64,000 bases of DNA from Bemisia tabaci (lineage: Eukaryota > Arthropoda > Insecta > Hemiptera > Aleyrodidae), in assembly GCF_918797505.1 (NCBI RefSeq), contig NC_092793.1, positions 82,891,912-82,955,911 of the forward strand. The letters are read 5' to 3'. Under the pieces are notes generated by a model. That model did no database searches. It had not been told where the DNA came from and was given only the letters and a program-made list of their open reading frames with translations. Below, piece by piece: positions 1 through 11,144 of this stretch. Both the position numbers and the translations under genes were made by a program. Positions within the stretch are counted from its first letter, which is position 1; the number at the start of each line of letters is the position of its first letter.

Positions 1-1182
1 ACCTTTAAGGCACCGGGCTCTTTATCGCCGATTCGACAAAAGGGTCCTTTTTGCCGGGGGCCCTTTGGTACTGATTCAGAGAGGCCTCGAGGGCGCATTT
101 CTATGCAATTTTGAACTTTGGAGGCCCCTAGTAGGGAACCTTTCCTACCTTCCTCAAGGGATTTCGTAGGGGCCTTCGGCGATTTTTCCCCCCTTTAGCG
201 AAATCCATAATGGGGGCTGTCTATATAATACGTAACGCAGTTTTTCCGATTTTTTTACCCCCATCCCCCCTCCGTAACGCATCGTAACGCAAGGTCGAAC
301 CATCCCCCCCCTCAAAAAAAAATAAATAAATACGTAACACAAGCCTCGCCCCTCCCCCCTATTTTGGTCAGTTTTTTAAATTAACAAGGAAAAAAAAGGT
401 CTTACGGCAAAAAAGAGTTACGTAACGTTGGGCTTGACCCCCCCTCCTCCCCCCTTAAACGGCACTGATTTTTCTATGAGCAGAGCGAAGAAAGGATCCA
501 ATAAAACGTTCAAAAAAAATTAAGACAGTTGTCAATTTTGGCGGCTAAAAAGTACATTTAAAAAAAACAAACGAACAAAAAAATCCGAACTGTGTTTTTC
601 AGAATGTGTTCTTTTTAGAATGTCACTATTACTATTCTACTTGATTCTATGTATCTTCTGTATACTAATTTAGCTTTGGCACAATTTTTCGTTGGAAGAG
701 GAAAATAAAAGTTGAATTCTAAGTATACAACGGATTCTCATTTTTTCATCCAGTTTAAGAAAATATACTAAGTTTTGCATTTCTGGTCTCTTTTTGGATA
801 ATGTTTCAAAAATAATATTAAAGAATAGGGTCTAAAATAGCGTAAAATTCATTCTAAAAGGGCCTAATTTTCAAAATTTTCGGGGGAGGGCCCCCGGACT
901 CCCCTTCTACTGGGGGACCCCCCAGACCCCCCTAGGGGCCCGCCCCATACTTAATTTAGGGCCAGTCCGCCCCTGGTCGGCGGTGACGGGGACTTGATGC
1001 ATTTTTTTAAACTTGATGGATGTCCGTATCGCACCGACTGAAGTGCGAAACCACGTATATCCGTTGCGGTGTTTCAAAATTTCCGTTCTTAAATCATCTC
1101 TTTCATGAGAAACAATCCAAATTTACGACTTTAAATTTTGAACCAAATTTTCTGCTATCGAATACGAAGAATCATGGAGATT
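1..1182. other. Non-coding repeat-rich stretch, no gene seen
   Basis: No convincing coding region. The segment holds several short C or G homopolymer runs and a recurring ACGTAACGC-like motif near 229, 272, 332 and 420. A G/C-rich self-complementary patch lies at about 880-960. Such C-rich tracts next to TACGTAA motifs recur elsewhere in the window (26.5-27.0 kb), so decayed MITE sequence is the likely source. Confidence 0.5.
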
Positions 1183-1548
1183 TTATGTTTTATGATGACC
1201 AGCTTCTCGATGGAAAAATAAAATTTCAATAATTTTTCCATCACAATACTGGCACTTCACATTTAAAAGTCCGAAATTATTTTCCGGATAATCATTTTCG
1301 ATAAAATTATCAGTGCTTTGCTGAAATGAATTGAGGTTATTTCCCTGTTCACCCCTACGTCGTACATTATCTATCTCACTGAGATAGCCATCATGCCGCA
1401 CTTTGCGTCGCGCGGATAAATTGCGAGAAACATTGCCACGCTTCGCCGGACGCCCACGTTTTCGACTCCGATCCATTCCCAATATCAAAACGAATACGCG
1501 CACTTTACTAAAAATTCGGGATTCTTCATACACGACAAATATTAACAA
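1183..1548 (-). CDS. AT-hook ORF of unknown identity, possibly a transposon protein N-terminus
   Basis: An open frame of 121 codons on the minus strand. The visible features are a basic AT-hook-like core (KRGRPAKRG, residues about 30-38), then an Arg-rich stretch, an acidic/Asn-rich stretch, and a C-terminal CQYC pair (residues about 99-102). An AT-hook or basic start followed by a 'VKCQYC' segment faintly resembles the N-terminus of insect Helitron replicase-helicase proteins, where a Cys pair follows a 'MN..C' segment. The rest of such a protein does not follow. The likelier start is the internal Met at about residue 25, because the first 24 residues are hydrophobic and lie in a locally duplicated segment. 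I do not recognise the family with confidence. It may be a first exon, a decayed transposon ORF or chance. Confidence 0.3.
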   Translation of the reverse strand: MLIFVVYEESRIFSKVRVFVLILGMDRSRKRGRPAKRGNVSRNLSARRKVRHDGYLSEIDNVRRRGEQGNNLNSFQQSTDNFIENDYPENNFGLLNVKCQYCDGKIIEILFFHREAGHHKT

Positions 1549-1611
1549 AATTCAAAAGACGACGCGCACTGTACGAAAAAATCGGAATTCTTCATAAACG
1601 ACAAATATCCA
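1496..1611. repeat. Two-copy diverged tandem duplication of about 50 bp
   Basis: Positions 1496-1545 and 1563-1611 share the order ACGCGCACT, a TCGG(G/A)ATTCTTCATA core and ACGACAAATAT, with scattered substitutions. The copies are separated by about 17 bp. Confidence 0.6.
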
Positions 1612-2060
1612 CGACGAATTACAGATTTCGTGATTTCGGCAACACTGCTCCGGTTCGGAATCTCCAAAATTAGACAGAAAAAACAGCTGATCGAGACGCA
1701 ATAAAAGAAGGGAAACCACGACGACCAGACGACGACGATCGATCGCGGAACACCGCTCTAACACACGAGTCACCCTTTTTTAGCGTGTTTTCAACCCTTA
1801 GAATCAAAATTTCGAAAATCGGACGACGATTGCACCCCTTCAGCACGAACCGCACATGCGTACAAAGTTTCAAGGAAATCCGCCTTCGGGAAGTCGCTGA
1901 AACATTGGGTACAAAATTGGGGCCTCTCCTTTATAGTTTTAGAAGATTACAATAGTAACGCCGCATTATAATGTGGTATTATACATCGAAACGATTCATG
2001 TTCTACTAATTATTGATTATTGTGAGATGAATTCTGTTTTCTCTGATTGTATGTTTCATA

Positions 2061-2313
2061 CGTGCGAAGCACGTACACTGAAAAAAAGTTCTGTTGTAAC
2101 AAACCAGAATTTCTGGTTGTATTTCGCAACCAGATTTTCCGGATGATTGAACCAGAATTACAGTTGACCCAACCAGACGTCTGGTTGACTCCACCAAATT
2201 CTAGTTGAGTCAAATGTAATTCTGGTTAAATCAACCGGAAAATCTGGTTGCGAAATACAACCAGAAATTCTGGTTTGTGACAACAGAACTTTTTTCAGTG
2301 TACGGGTCACTAG
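2061..2313 (+). mobile_element. Helitron-like 3' terminus split by a MITE
   Basis: A short hairpin (CGTGC, GAA loop, GCACG) occupies 2061-2073. If the MITE at 2076-2300 and one TA copy are set aside, the hairpin is followed by a short spacer and then CTAG at 2310-2313. Hairpin, 8-10 nt spacer and CTRR is the canonical Helitron 3' end. The 5' TC end and any Rep/helicase gene were not found, so this would be a non-autonomous or truncated copy. Confidence 0.5.
2076..2300. mobile_element. 225-bp palindromic MITE with TA target duplication
   Basis: The ends are CACTGAAAAAAAGTTCTG and its near-perfect complement. The arms are complementary almost to the centre, around the motif CCAGACGTCTGG. TA flanks it on both sides (2074-2075 and 2301-2302), consistent with Tc1/mariner-type insertion. 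It sits between the hairpin and the CTAG end of a Helitron-like terminus, so it inserted later. Confidence 0.75.
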
Positions 2314-2884
2314 AAACGTGGGTCGTACGGGTGGCTGATAAAATTGATCTTCGAATAACTTTTGATGAGCTAAGGAAATGGGTCCATCTGCATCTCATGG
2401 ACAATACATAGTTGCCGTAATTAAGGTCATCCCGTAATTAAGGTGCCGTGATTTAAGTCATGAATTCTTCATCTAATTCTTGGTTCATCTCCAAAATGTC
2501 TGCTAAAGCTTTCATGCGCTTCTACTTGTATGCATGAATGAGCATATTGGGTATCCAACAAGCGGACACTTTTTTAAAATTCAGATGATTCTTGACAATA
2601 TCGAACAGAAGTGCAAGAGCTGCGGTACAACCATTCCATCTAGCTCATCAAAAGTTATTCGAAGATCATTCAAAAACCTCTTTGACAAGTTACAAAAACT
2701 TTTCGTTAACAATAGTGTCACACGGTACTAGGGATGGTTACTTTTTAACGAACCTTATATTTCCCTGACTCAGTCCTAAATTATAGAAGTATGCATTAAT
2801 TTTCCAGCGATCCAAATAAAATCAGTGAATTAAAAGTTATACGCATATATTATGAGATATTCCGATTTGTTTCCTGCAATATCG
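2314..2884. other. Intergenic stretch between two Helitron-like ends
   Basis: Nothing recognisable. One 65-codon open frame (2534-2731, plus) contains a CKSC pair but matches no family I know and has no supporting context. Confidence 0.4.
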
Positions 2885-2911
2885 CCGCGCGAAGCGCGGG
2901 TTGACTGCTAG
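2885..2911 (+). mobile_element. Helitron-like 3' terminus
   Basis: A hairpin of CCGCGC, GAA, GCGCGG (2885-2899) is followed by an 8-nt spacer and CTAG (2908-2911), then T. Helitrons insert between A and T and end in CTRR after such a hairpin. The GAA-loop GC hairpin is of the same design as at 2061-2073, which suggests related families. The upstream extent is unknown. Confidence 0.5.
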
Positions 2912-3296
2912 TATACAATAAAATTACCTATGAGGAAACAGGCGTCAAAATTTCTTCATACTCATTAGCAGTGCACGTCATGAATTAAAAAATTCGCTTG
3001 TTTTACGAGCACCTCAAAAATTGAAATTGTACCATTAAAAACGCCGGGGCACTACGAGGGTAAAAATTTGAAGGACGCTTCGCGCACATATTTAGTCGAT
3101 CCTCACTCCCTAAATAAATTTGCATAAGAGCATTTAAATGTGCCTCTTTTTCAGTCTGCTTTTTCCCTTTAATCGAGTAGTATTAATAATTTTTATTTTT
3201 ATATAATTTTCAGACTGAATATTTACTAAGACTAAAACAAAATCAAAAATATTAGGATGGGCCATATGGAATCGACACTCACGCATTTCACAGTTT

Positions 3297-3988
3297 TAGT
3301 GGGGCGGATTAGCAAGAAATACCCCTAGGGATCGTGCATTTCGGATTAAAAAGCATGAAACTTTCAGGAAGTCTTTACACCGATTGAAGAAACGTCTTTA
3401 GCTACTGGGTGCCAGTTCTATGGGGTCCAGGGGGGCAGGGGGGGCGGTGAGGGAACCCTAAATCATAAAATTCAGGTTTTATGTGTGAATTTTTGTACCA
3501 AGGCATAAAAAACTGATTGAGTTTGCGGAATAGACCGTTCAAGGCCACTCAATACATACTGGAACGATTCCACCACATAATCGCCCATTTTTGACAAATG
3601 GGTGCTGGAGGGAGGGGGGGACCTGAGATTTAAAGCCCTGATTTTCTTTGTGAACTTCGACATGCGTAGTTAAGGGTCATATAACAACTAAGCCATTAAG
3701 CATTATAATTTTATACTGCCGAACTATATCAAAAAATTGATCACAAAAAATTCGTCATGGCCGTTGGGGGGGGGGGGGGGGGGGGAAGCGAAGCGCAAGC
3801 GCACACGTGCGAAGGTGGCGCAGCGTGCAATAGGCCTTCTAATATACGTCTATGGTTGTGCCGCTTTTTATATACCGCATTTTCGATCGTTGCCGTTATC
3901 TTACGCTCGTGAAATGGGGGGGGGTGAGACGACACAATTTTTCAACGTCTTATAAAAAATATTTTTAAAAAAAATAAAAAAAAAAAAC

Positions 3989-4020
<32 letters not shown>

Positions 4021-5739
4021 AAACGAAAAAATCATACATCACCGATTCCAAGGAGATTATAATTGGTATGTCCCATCTCTTTTTGGATTAGAAATCCTTT
4101 TCGGGTATCCTTTCAGGATAATTGCAGTTTCCTCAATTTATCACATTACCAACCAATGTTAGTTTCCCCATGTAATACTACTGTGTTAGAGCGGATTTCC
4201 TCTTGTTCTTCTTTTAGACTCCTTCTCAACAATATCTGCTTGGTTAAAGGCATCGCCGTAAACGTGCTGTAGCAAAGCTTCGTGCATGGTTGGCAGTTCA
4301 TCAAAATTCCGAGTTTCTCATAGAATACTTCTTTACAGGAATTTATTCGCGAAGGTTTCAGATATGAAGTTTGACCATTTACATAGCCACAACGAACTGT
4401 TTTGATGTCACTACACTAGAGCCTCAACAGCGTCTGCGAGGCTTGTTGACAGGACTTAAAAATTTTTAAGACCTCCGGAGAACTTATATAAAGGTTTTCA
4501 GATCGACTTTTTATCCATATTCATCGAGTGCAGACGTTTGTATCAGATCGATAAAAAACATGAGAGTAGCGAATGAGGTGCGGCTCTTGCAGCACCAATT
4601 TTACTCAAAACTTGATGGATCGAAAATCATTCAAATTCCGTTACCAGTACCCAAAGCAATTTACAATCTGTCGAAGATGAGCTCACAAAAGCGGCGAGTG
4701 AATATCACCATAACATTGGTTCACAGTGGCAGGAGATGGTCATATGCAGTTGTTTTCTTGGTTAATCTCTTTTCTGAACCTGGGTATTCTTCTGGAACCT
4801 CATGTATAGTGACAACCCTACTCCAATATTATTGACCCTGCACGTTACATTTTATTCATGAGCCTATCATAAGCCTATATGACGGCAAGATTTCTCTCAC
4901 CATAATAAGCAATGAATTTTCCTTATAAAAATCGGTGTAAATTAAGGTATCGTTACTTTGAGATTTTCCATATCTCACAATGAATTGGTAGCCATTGACA
5001 TACGGTGCAACGATTAAAAGTGAAACCAAGAAGAAATTTTCGTCAAAGATTGTACGTTAAAGTTCAAAGTTGGAGTTCGCAGTGATATCAGATATTTCCA
5101 TGGTGAGGCACTATCCAGCTAAATTGCAAGGACTCGATGTAAATACTGATGGTTGATTCTCTGCCTCATTTGTTGCGTTTTCAAGCGGGAGAAGCTCCGT
5201 TCTCATTGTTTTTCTTAAATTCTTCAACAAAATTTGGACATTTGTTTTTTAACATCAAATGAAGCTCAGGGGTCATTTGATGTGAATTTTGTGCTGGCTG
5301 TCCTTTTTGTATGATGGACATACCTTGACAAAATGCGAACGGCCTAGGATGGCCGCATTTTGGCTTCGATTGAGAGTCTCAATACGACACTGTCATTTGA
5401 AAGTTCTTCAAGAAAATCAGAATGGCGCTTTTCAATGTGAACCAACCAATCATTAGGTACACCATACTTGAGTTTGCACGACCGAAAGTGTATAAATAGA
5501 TGTGAGGGTGGCACTGTTTTTAAGAATGCACGAGGCTCTTACAATATTGCGAAGCTTGTGGGAACGGCTACAAGAAGTGCACGAAAAACATGATGAAAAA
5601 TATACTCTGGTAATGATGATAATGAGGAGGAAACTGCAATATATCTGATGTTACCGAAAAGGATTTCTAATCCAAAAAGAGCTGGGAGCATACTCAATTA
5701 TAATCTCTTGGACTCGGTGGATGTTATGATTTTTCGTTT

Positions 5740-5807
<68 letters not shown>

Positions 5808-6455
5808 ATTTTTATAATAGCGGTTGAAAATGAGTCGTCCCCCCCCCCCATTTCACCGAGCGTAAGTACGTTGCAACGATCGAAATGCGGTATATAAAAT
5901 GACGGACAACATGACGTTATATTAGGAGAGCCTTTTGCACGCTGCGCCACCTTCGCACGGTGTGCGCTTGCGCTTCGCTTCCCCCCCCCCCCCCCCCCCC
6001 CCAACGGCCATGACGAATTTTTTGTATCAATTTTGAAATAGTTCGGCAGTATAAAATTATAATGCTTAATGGATTTAGTTGTTATAAACCTTAACTACGC
6101 ATTCGAAGTTCACAAGAAAATCAGGGCTTTAAATCTCAGGTCCCCCCTCCCCTCCAAGCACCCTTTTGGTCAAAATTGGGCGATTAGTGGGTGAAATCGT
6201 TCCAGTATGTATTGAGGTGGCCTTGAACTGGTCAATTCCGCAAACTCAATCAGTTTTATGCCCTTGTGTACAAAAATTCTCACAGAAAAACCTGAATTTT
6301 ATGATTTTAGGGTCCCCCCGCCCCCCTGCCCCCCTGGGACCCCATAGAACTGGGCACCCAGGCTAAATTCGTTTCTTCATCGGTGTAGAAGACTTCCTGA
6401 AAGTTTCATGCTTTTATCCGGAAATGCACGATTGTTATGCCAATCCGCCCCACTA
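3297..6455. mobile_element. 3.16-kb foldback element with about 0.8-kb arms
   Basis: The left arm (3297 to about 4112) and right arm (about 5648-6455) are inverted copies starting TAGTGGGGCGGATT and ending AATCCGCCCCACTA. Both arms contain matching poly-G/C tracts (about 3767-3785 and 5980-6002) and long poly-A/T tracts (about 3958-4016 and 5743-5803). TTT on both sides (3294-3296, 6456-6458) may be a 3-bp target duplication. The 1.5-kb interior has only short frames, the longest being 91 codons at 4560-4835, and none resembles a transposase. Its terminal TAGTGGGGC and subterminal 'ATCGTGCA...GCATGAAA' motifs recur in the foldback at 58.6-62.2 kb. Confidence 0.8.
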
Positions 6456-6794
6456 TTTGGGAATACGGTGCGGATCGCGTTGTGTATATAGCATGCTCGA
6501 AGTCAGCAAAAATAGTTGACGGTTGGATCTTGAGCCCCAATTTATCAGATTCACTAACTATGAAATTAAATACTCTCTTTCATACGAAGACTCTTCTTTA
6601 TCAGGTAATAAGAAACAGGCCCCGACTGCATATGAGTTGCCTTTGAATCCATGGACGACAAATAGTTGAGTAAACTCTACCGGTACTGACATAAATGTGC
6701 CGTCTACGTACCACGTGTCGCATGCTGCTAGAAATTTTAAATTTGTTGTGGAGCTGCGGTAGCGACGTCGCCATATGATATGAATCACAATCAA
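6456..6794 (-). pseudogene. MULE-type transposase fragment, frameshifted and truncated
   Basis: The minus-strand frame 6794-6558 contains WYVDGTFMSVPVEFTQLF followed by VVHGFKG and an LLPDKEESSYEREY segment. This order (DGTF, then H-G, then LLP-K-E--Y) is the hallmark of the MULE transposase core domain, with the Asp of DGTF as first catalytic acid. After a frameshift near 6555-6565, a second frame continues with PSTIFADFEHAIY, matching the conserved 'DFE.A' block that carries the second acidic residue. Homology stops at 6455, exactly where the foldback element begins, so that insertion probably cut the gene. The N-terminal zinc-binding region and the rest of the catalytic domain are absent. 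Not functional. Confidence 0.65.
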
Positions 6795-6807
6795 ATCAAT
6801 CCACTAC

Positions 6808-6882
6808 GGGACGCAAGTCGTTATCGAGATTTTTGGACACGGGACGGAAGTCGTTCCTTTTTTGACCGCGGGACGCAAGTCG
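6808..6882. repeat. Three spaced copies of a 14-bp motif
   Basis: GGGACG(C/G)AAGTCGT occurs three times at about 28-31-bp spacing (near 6810, 6841 and 6868). No function is known to me. Confidence 0.6.
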
Positions 6883-8808
6883 TATGATGCCCCAACCGGA
6901 CTTGCTGCCAACCTTACTACATTCAAGATAATTTTTCTCAAAAATTGCACACGATTAGTCTTAAAAATATGTAAAGAAGTCGCAAGAGTGCATTTGAGTA
7001 AATTTCTCGTTACGATAAGCAAAGAAAACTTCCAAGAAAACTTATGGTATTTTTAAACCAAGTTTATAACAGTCCAACTTTGACACTGTCTTAAGTTTCA
7101 AAGTAAAGTCAGAGCAAAATTATGTTTTCAAAATTGCTTACTTTATGTTGGCCTTGCCTTAAAGAGATGCACGTATCGGTCCAAGTTGGCACTCTCAATA
7201 GGAGCTTTAGAGTGACTTTACTCTGGACAGCTCCATCTACTTTTTTTAAGGGAGCTTTGACAACAATGGATGTAGGCCTGGTGGGTGGTGGGTGGACAGT
7301 AGACTAGAGCTACAATATTGCAATTTGGTCTGCTCTGGGGGCCGGTGCGGCGCGGCGGTGCGGAATGAGAGGGAGGGGAGGGTCCGGCAGGTCGCGGTCC
7401 GCGGTTTCCACAATATCGGGGACCCGGGGCAGGGAATGGAACGCGATCCCAGGGTGCTATGCGGCGACTTGGGCGAGCGGGGGCGGGTTCCGATTGGGTC
7501 GGGCTCGGCACCGGGTCCCCGGTCCCCGGGACTTTAGATCCCCCTCTTTCGGCGCCCCAGCCCTCACCTCAACAACCGAACACCGTCGACGACCGAGACG
7601 ACCAGGAACTCTCCAGTGCCGGAGCCGAGTTGCCAATCTCCGTGACAGACATGAGCGAAGGAAAGTTCTGTTCGTAGACTATCATTGAATCTTGACGAGA
7701 TGGGTTGATCATCAGTTGCGGTTTCTTTGTCGTTGCTCTGTATTTTTTCACCATTTTCCGGTTTCTGTAGACTGCACTGAAGAAGAAGAAGAAGAAAAAA
7801 AGTAACCAACATTTCGTGTCTCTGTGGGAAGTTGAACACAGGGGTGCCAGGTGCCACACATGGGAGACATGAGGCGACCAAAAGTGAGGCTCTGGTGCGC
7901 GCGCAGTTCGCATGTTTGGAGCAGTTCGGTCGGAGCGGTCGGAGTTAAGTAGCTGCGGTGACTCTACGGCGGATTGTTTACATTCAAAAAGTAGTAAATT
8001 TTCCAATTCTTTCTTTTGAAACTCTTCAAAAATGTCCTGAAGGGACTTATTACCTTCTAAATCAGTTATTCACCCATTCTACGAAACATTTGTGGTACTT
8101 TCGATGGTTCCACCTCCCCCAGTGAGATGTTTCTTCAGTGAGAAGCACCGAGTTTTCTTGGTTGGTGCAACTTCCTGGATACCTACTGCAACTTGATAAT
8201 TTTAGTCATCTAAATTTTCATTTACTGTGAATGGAGTGTAATATTGTCTTGACAACATTAGCACCATGTGAAGTAAAATTTCAGTCTCTTAATCTTCATA
8301 TTTTGCTGCCGGGTAGGTACATTAGCACCATGTGAAGTAAAATTTCAGTCTCTTAATCTTCATATTTTGCTGCCGGGTAGGTAGGTAGGGGTCCCTTAGC
8401 TATCGCTGCTATTGGAGTGCTGTTGAGAACCTTATCATAACTGTTGATATGTTTCATTGAGAAGTTATGTAATGCAAAACGGTTGTATTAGCAAGTCAAT
8501 TTTTTTGGTATGTGAACAATAACTGAATGTCCAGAATTCTAAACATCTGACTGTATCTCAAGTATGGAGGAAATTTATGTCAGGTCAGAGTTTGTGAATC
8601 CTTGGCAGCAGTTAATGCACTTCCTTCAACTAACAATCTCCGCTCAATTAAGTCTGGTATGTAACGCTCTGATCCACTATATCATATACTTATAATCAGT
8701 TAGTCCAATATCAGTGTAAACAATGTTTGAAGGGTAAAGTATTTAAGCTATCCTCTGAAGATTGTGAGCTAGGGTGCAAATTGCGCAGAAGCTGCGGGAT
8801 ACTTGTTC

Positions 8809-8845
<37 letters not shown>

Positions 8846-8960
8846 TTTTTCAGATTTTCAATTCTTGTGGAATACTGTGACTTTGGCACACATTCTAAAA
8901 TTAATAAGTAATTCAATGAAATTTTGATCAGCGCGTTGTGTAGACCCTCTTGCAGAAACC
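6883..8960. other. Non-coding stretch with a GC-rich patch (about 7320-7660)
   Basis: Positions 7320-7660 are unusually GC- and CpG-rich compared with the AT-rich surroundings and give overlapping open frames in several frames, as expected from base composition alone. It could be a CpG-type promoter or untranslated first exon, since it lies on the plus side upstream of the gene starting at 15568, but no splice or protein evidence supports that. A 75-bp segment at about 7840-7915 is repeated in inverted orientation at about 12090-12165. A poly-T run lies at 8811-8842. Confidence 0.4.
8255..8382. repeat. Perfect 64-bp tandem duplication
   Basis: Positions 8255-8318 and 8319-8382 are the same 64-bp unit beginning ACATTAGCACCATG and ending GGGTAGGT. 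The identity indicates a recent duplication or slippage event. Confidence 0.85.
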
Positions 8961-9972
8961 AAGAGTACCTACTATATGTATAGCGAGAGTAAGGACAGAT
9001 GTGAAACTCCGGAAATCCATCAGTCCCTCACCGATGCTTCTGCGAATAAAGTAAAGGCGCAGAAATGGAGCCAACCTATGAATTTCAATTATCCAGAACG
9101 ATTTACTAATACAATGGGCCTGTTGCAAACTTTTGCTAGAGCAAAAATAAGAGTTGTTTCTTATAGATAATGCCTCAAAAATCACGATGAGCGCATCGGC
9201 AAAGTCTGAAATGCACTCATAACTTCACAGTCTGCGTAAGAAATTTGCGGTTTTTTTGAGCTTCCCGCTTCAAAAACGATACTACGACACAGGTGAACAT
9301 TTTGTAAGAGGAGTCGCTCCATCGTCGGCAATAATCATCATGGCCGACGCCAATCCGCCGAAACACGTTTGATGGGACGAGATATAACACCTGAACTAGA
9401 TTAGACCGGATGACAATCGGTGTGTTAACGTTCATATTTTCCACGCCCGAATTGATTGACCTTGAACTCTCCTCGAATCACGCACGGAACTGCGAGCAAG
9501 CGTCGGCCATGATGAAAATCGCCGACGATGGAGCGACTCCTCTAACAAAATGTTCACCTGTGCCGTAGTATCGTTTTTGAAGCGGGAAGCTTAAAAAAAC
9601 GCAAATTTCTTACGCAGATTGTGAAGTTATGAGTGCATTTCAGACTTTGCCGATGCGCTCATCGTGATTTTTGAGGCATTATCTACAAGAAACAACTCTT
9701 ATTTTTGCTCTAGCAAAAGTTTGCAACAGGCCCATTGTTACGAACCATCGTTTAAAAAGCACGTATTTGACTCACTTTTTGCATAAATTTCCTCATTTTT
9801 GCGGAAGAACGCCCATTTCTGTACATTTTTGGCCATCTTGGCTAGAATTGGAATTTGCAGACTGACAGTGAAATTTTGTGTGTTAGAAGTTGGTTAGAAG
9901 GATGGCTGCACTTTTGGGCCCTAAGACCTCCATGAAGCGATCTGTCCATACTCTCGCTATACATGTACTCTA
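8961..9972. mobile_element. hAT-like MITE, copy A (contains a nested element)
   Basis: The terminal inverted repeats are AAGAGTACC and GGTACTCT(A)-type ends (here TGTACTCTA), extended inward by CTATA-GCGAGAGTA. A perfect 8-bp duplication, CAGAAACC, flanks it at 8953-8960 and 9973-9980. Eight-base duplications and (T/C)AGAG ends are hAT hallmarks. Without the nested 618-bp foldback plus one AT, its length is about 392 bp, matching copies B and C. There is no transposase, so it is non-autonomous. Confidence 0.9.
9116..9733. mobile_element. 618-bp foldback element nested in MITE copy A
   Basis: The ends are GGGCCTGTTGCAAACTTTTG and its complement, and the arms pair for most of their length. AT flanks both sides (9114-9115, 9734-9735). 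MITE copies B and C keep the uninterrupted target at the equivalent position, which proves insertion and fixes the boundaries. A second copy lies at 36193-36805 and a diverged partial copy at about 42292-42405. Confidence 0.9.
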
Positions 9973-9980
9973 CAGAAACC

Positions 9981-11136
9981 TAGCGTGATGCAGAAAATTT
10001 CGGAGGCAAAATTGCATCTCTGTTGATGAGATTTTCTTATGAACTTGGCATCCAGATATTTGTCCTACTTTTACCCAGATTATCTCTTCCGTCACTATAA
10101 TAGCAACAACATTAGCAAAAAACATCCTTGATAAGAGGTAGCATAGTATTCCGGAGAACCCAGAGAATTTTGTATTAAATATTAATAATGCTCCTATGAG
10201 ACAATAAAAAATAGACCATTATAAACTAAATCTGTCAATAGCTCTTGCTGACAACAACTTGCTACATCAACTTAATCTGATGTTCAGAAAAATAGGAAAA
10301 CCAACTATAGTACTATCATTTCCATGCAAACAGCCAACCTTGCATTAATTGAGGAATGATAAATACTAGAGTACCTGTATAGCGAGAGTATGGACAGATG
10401 TGAAACTCCGAAAATCCATCAGGCCTTCACCGATGTTTCTGCGAATAAAATTAGGGCCCAGAAATGCAGCCAACCTATGAATTTCAATTATCCAGAACGA
10501 TTTACTAATACTATTGTTACGAACCGTCGTTTATTAAGCACGTATTTGACTCAGTTTTTGCATAAATTTACTAATTTTTGCGGAAGAACGCCCATTTCTG
10601 TACATTTTTGGTCATCTTGGTTAGAATTGGAATTTGCAGACTGACAGTGAAATTTTGTGTGTTAGAAGTTGGTTAGAAGGATGGCTGCACTTTTGGGCCC
10701 TAAGACCTCCATGAAGCGATCTGTCCATACTCTCGCTATACATGTACTCTACAGAAACCTAGCGTGATGCAGAAAATTTCGGAGGCAAAATTGCATCTCT
10801 GTTGATGAGATTTTCTTATGAACTTGGCATCCAGATATTTGTCCTACTTTTACCCAGATTATCTCTTCCGTCACTATAATAGCAACAACATTAGCAAAAA
10901 CATCCTTGATAAGAGGTAGCATAGTATTCCGGAGAACCCAGAGAATTTTGTATTAAATATTAATAATGCTCCTATGAGACAATAAAAAATAGACCATTAT
11001 AAACTAAATCTGTCAATAGCTCTTGCTGACAACAACTTGCTACATCAACTTAATCTGATGTTCAGAAAAATAGGAAAACCAACTATATTACTATCATTTC
11101 CATGCAAACAGCCAACCTTGCATTAATTGAGGAATG
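9981..11136. repeat. Near-identical spacers between hAT-like MITE copies A, B and C
   Basis: The stretch after copy A (about 9981-10358) is repeated after copy B (about 10760-11136) with only a few differences, such as one fewer A in a homopolymer and G to T in 'TATAGTACT'. Together with a MITE, each unit spans 778 bp. The duplication is explained by unequal crossing-over between MITE copies. Confidence 0.9.
10367..10751. mobile_element. hAT-like MITE, copy B, a C/A recombinant
   Basis: This 385-bp copy starts TAGAGTACC and ends GTACTCTA. Its flanks do not match each other: ATAAATAC on the left (as for copy C) and CAGAAACC on the right (as for copy A). Internally the left part carries copy C variants and the right part copy A variants, with the switch near 10565-10580. 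It therefore arose by crossover and not by transposition. Confidence 0.9.
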
Positions 11137-11144
11137 ATAAATAC

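Noticed and set aside
5651..6004. 117-codon frame with a long poly-Lys run
   Set aside because: The Lys and Gly runs come from poly-A and poly-G tracts in a foldback arm.
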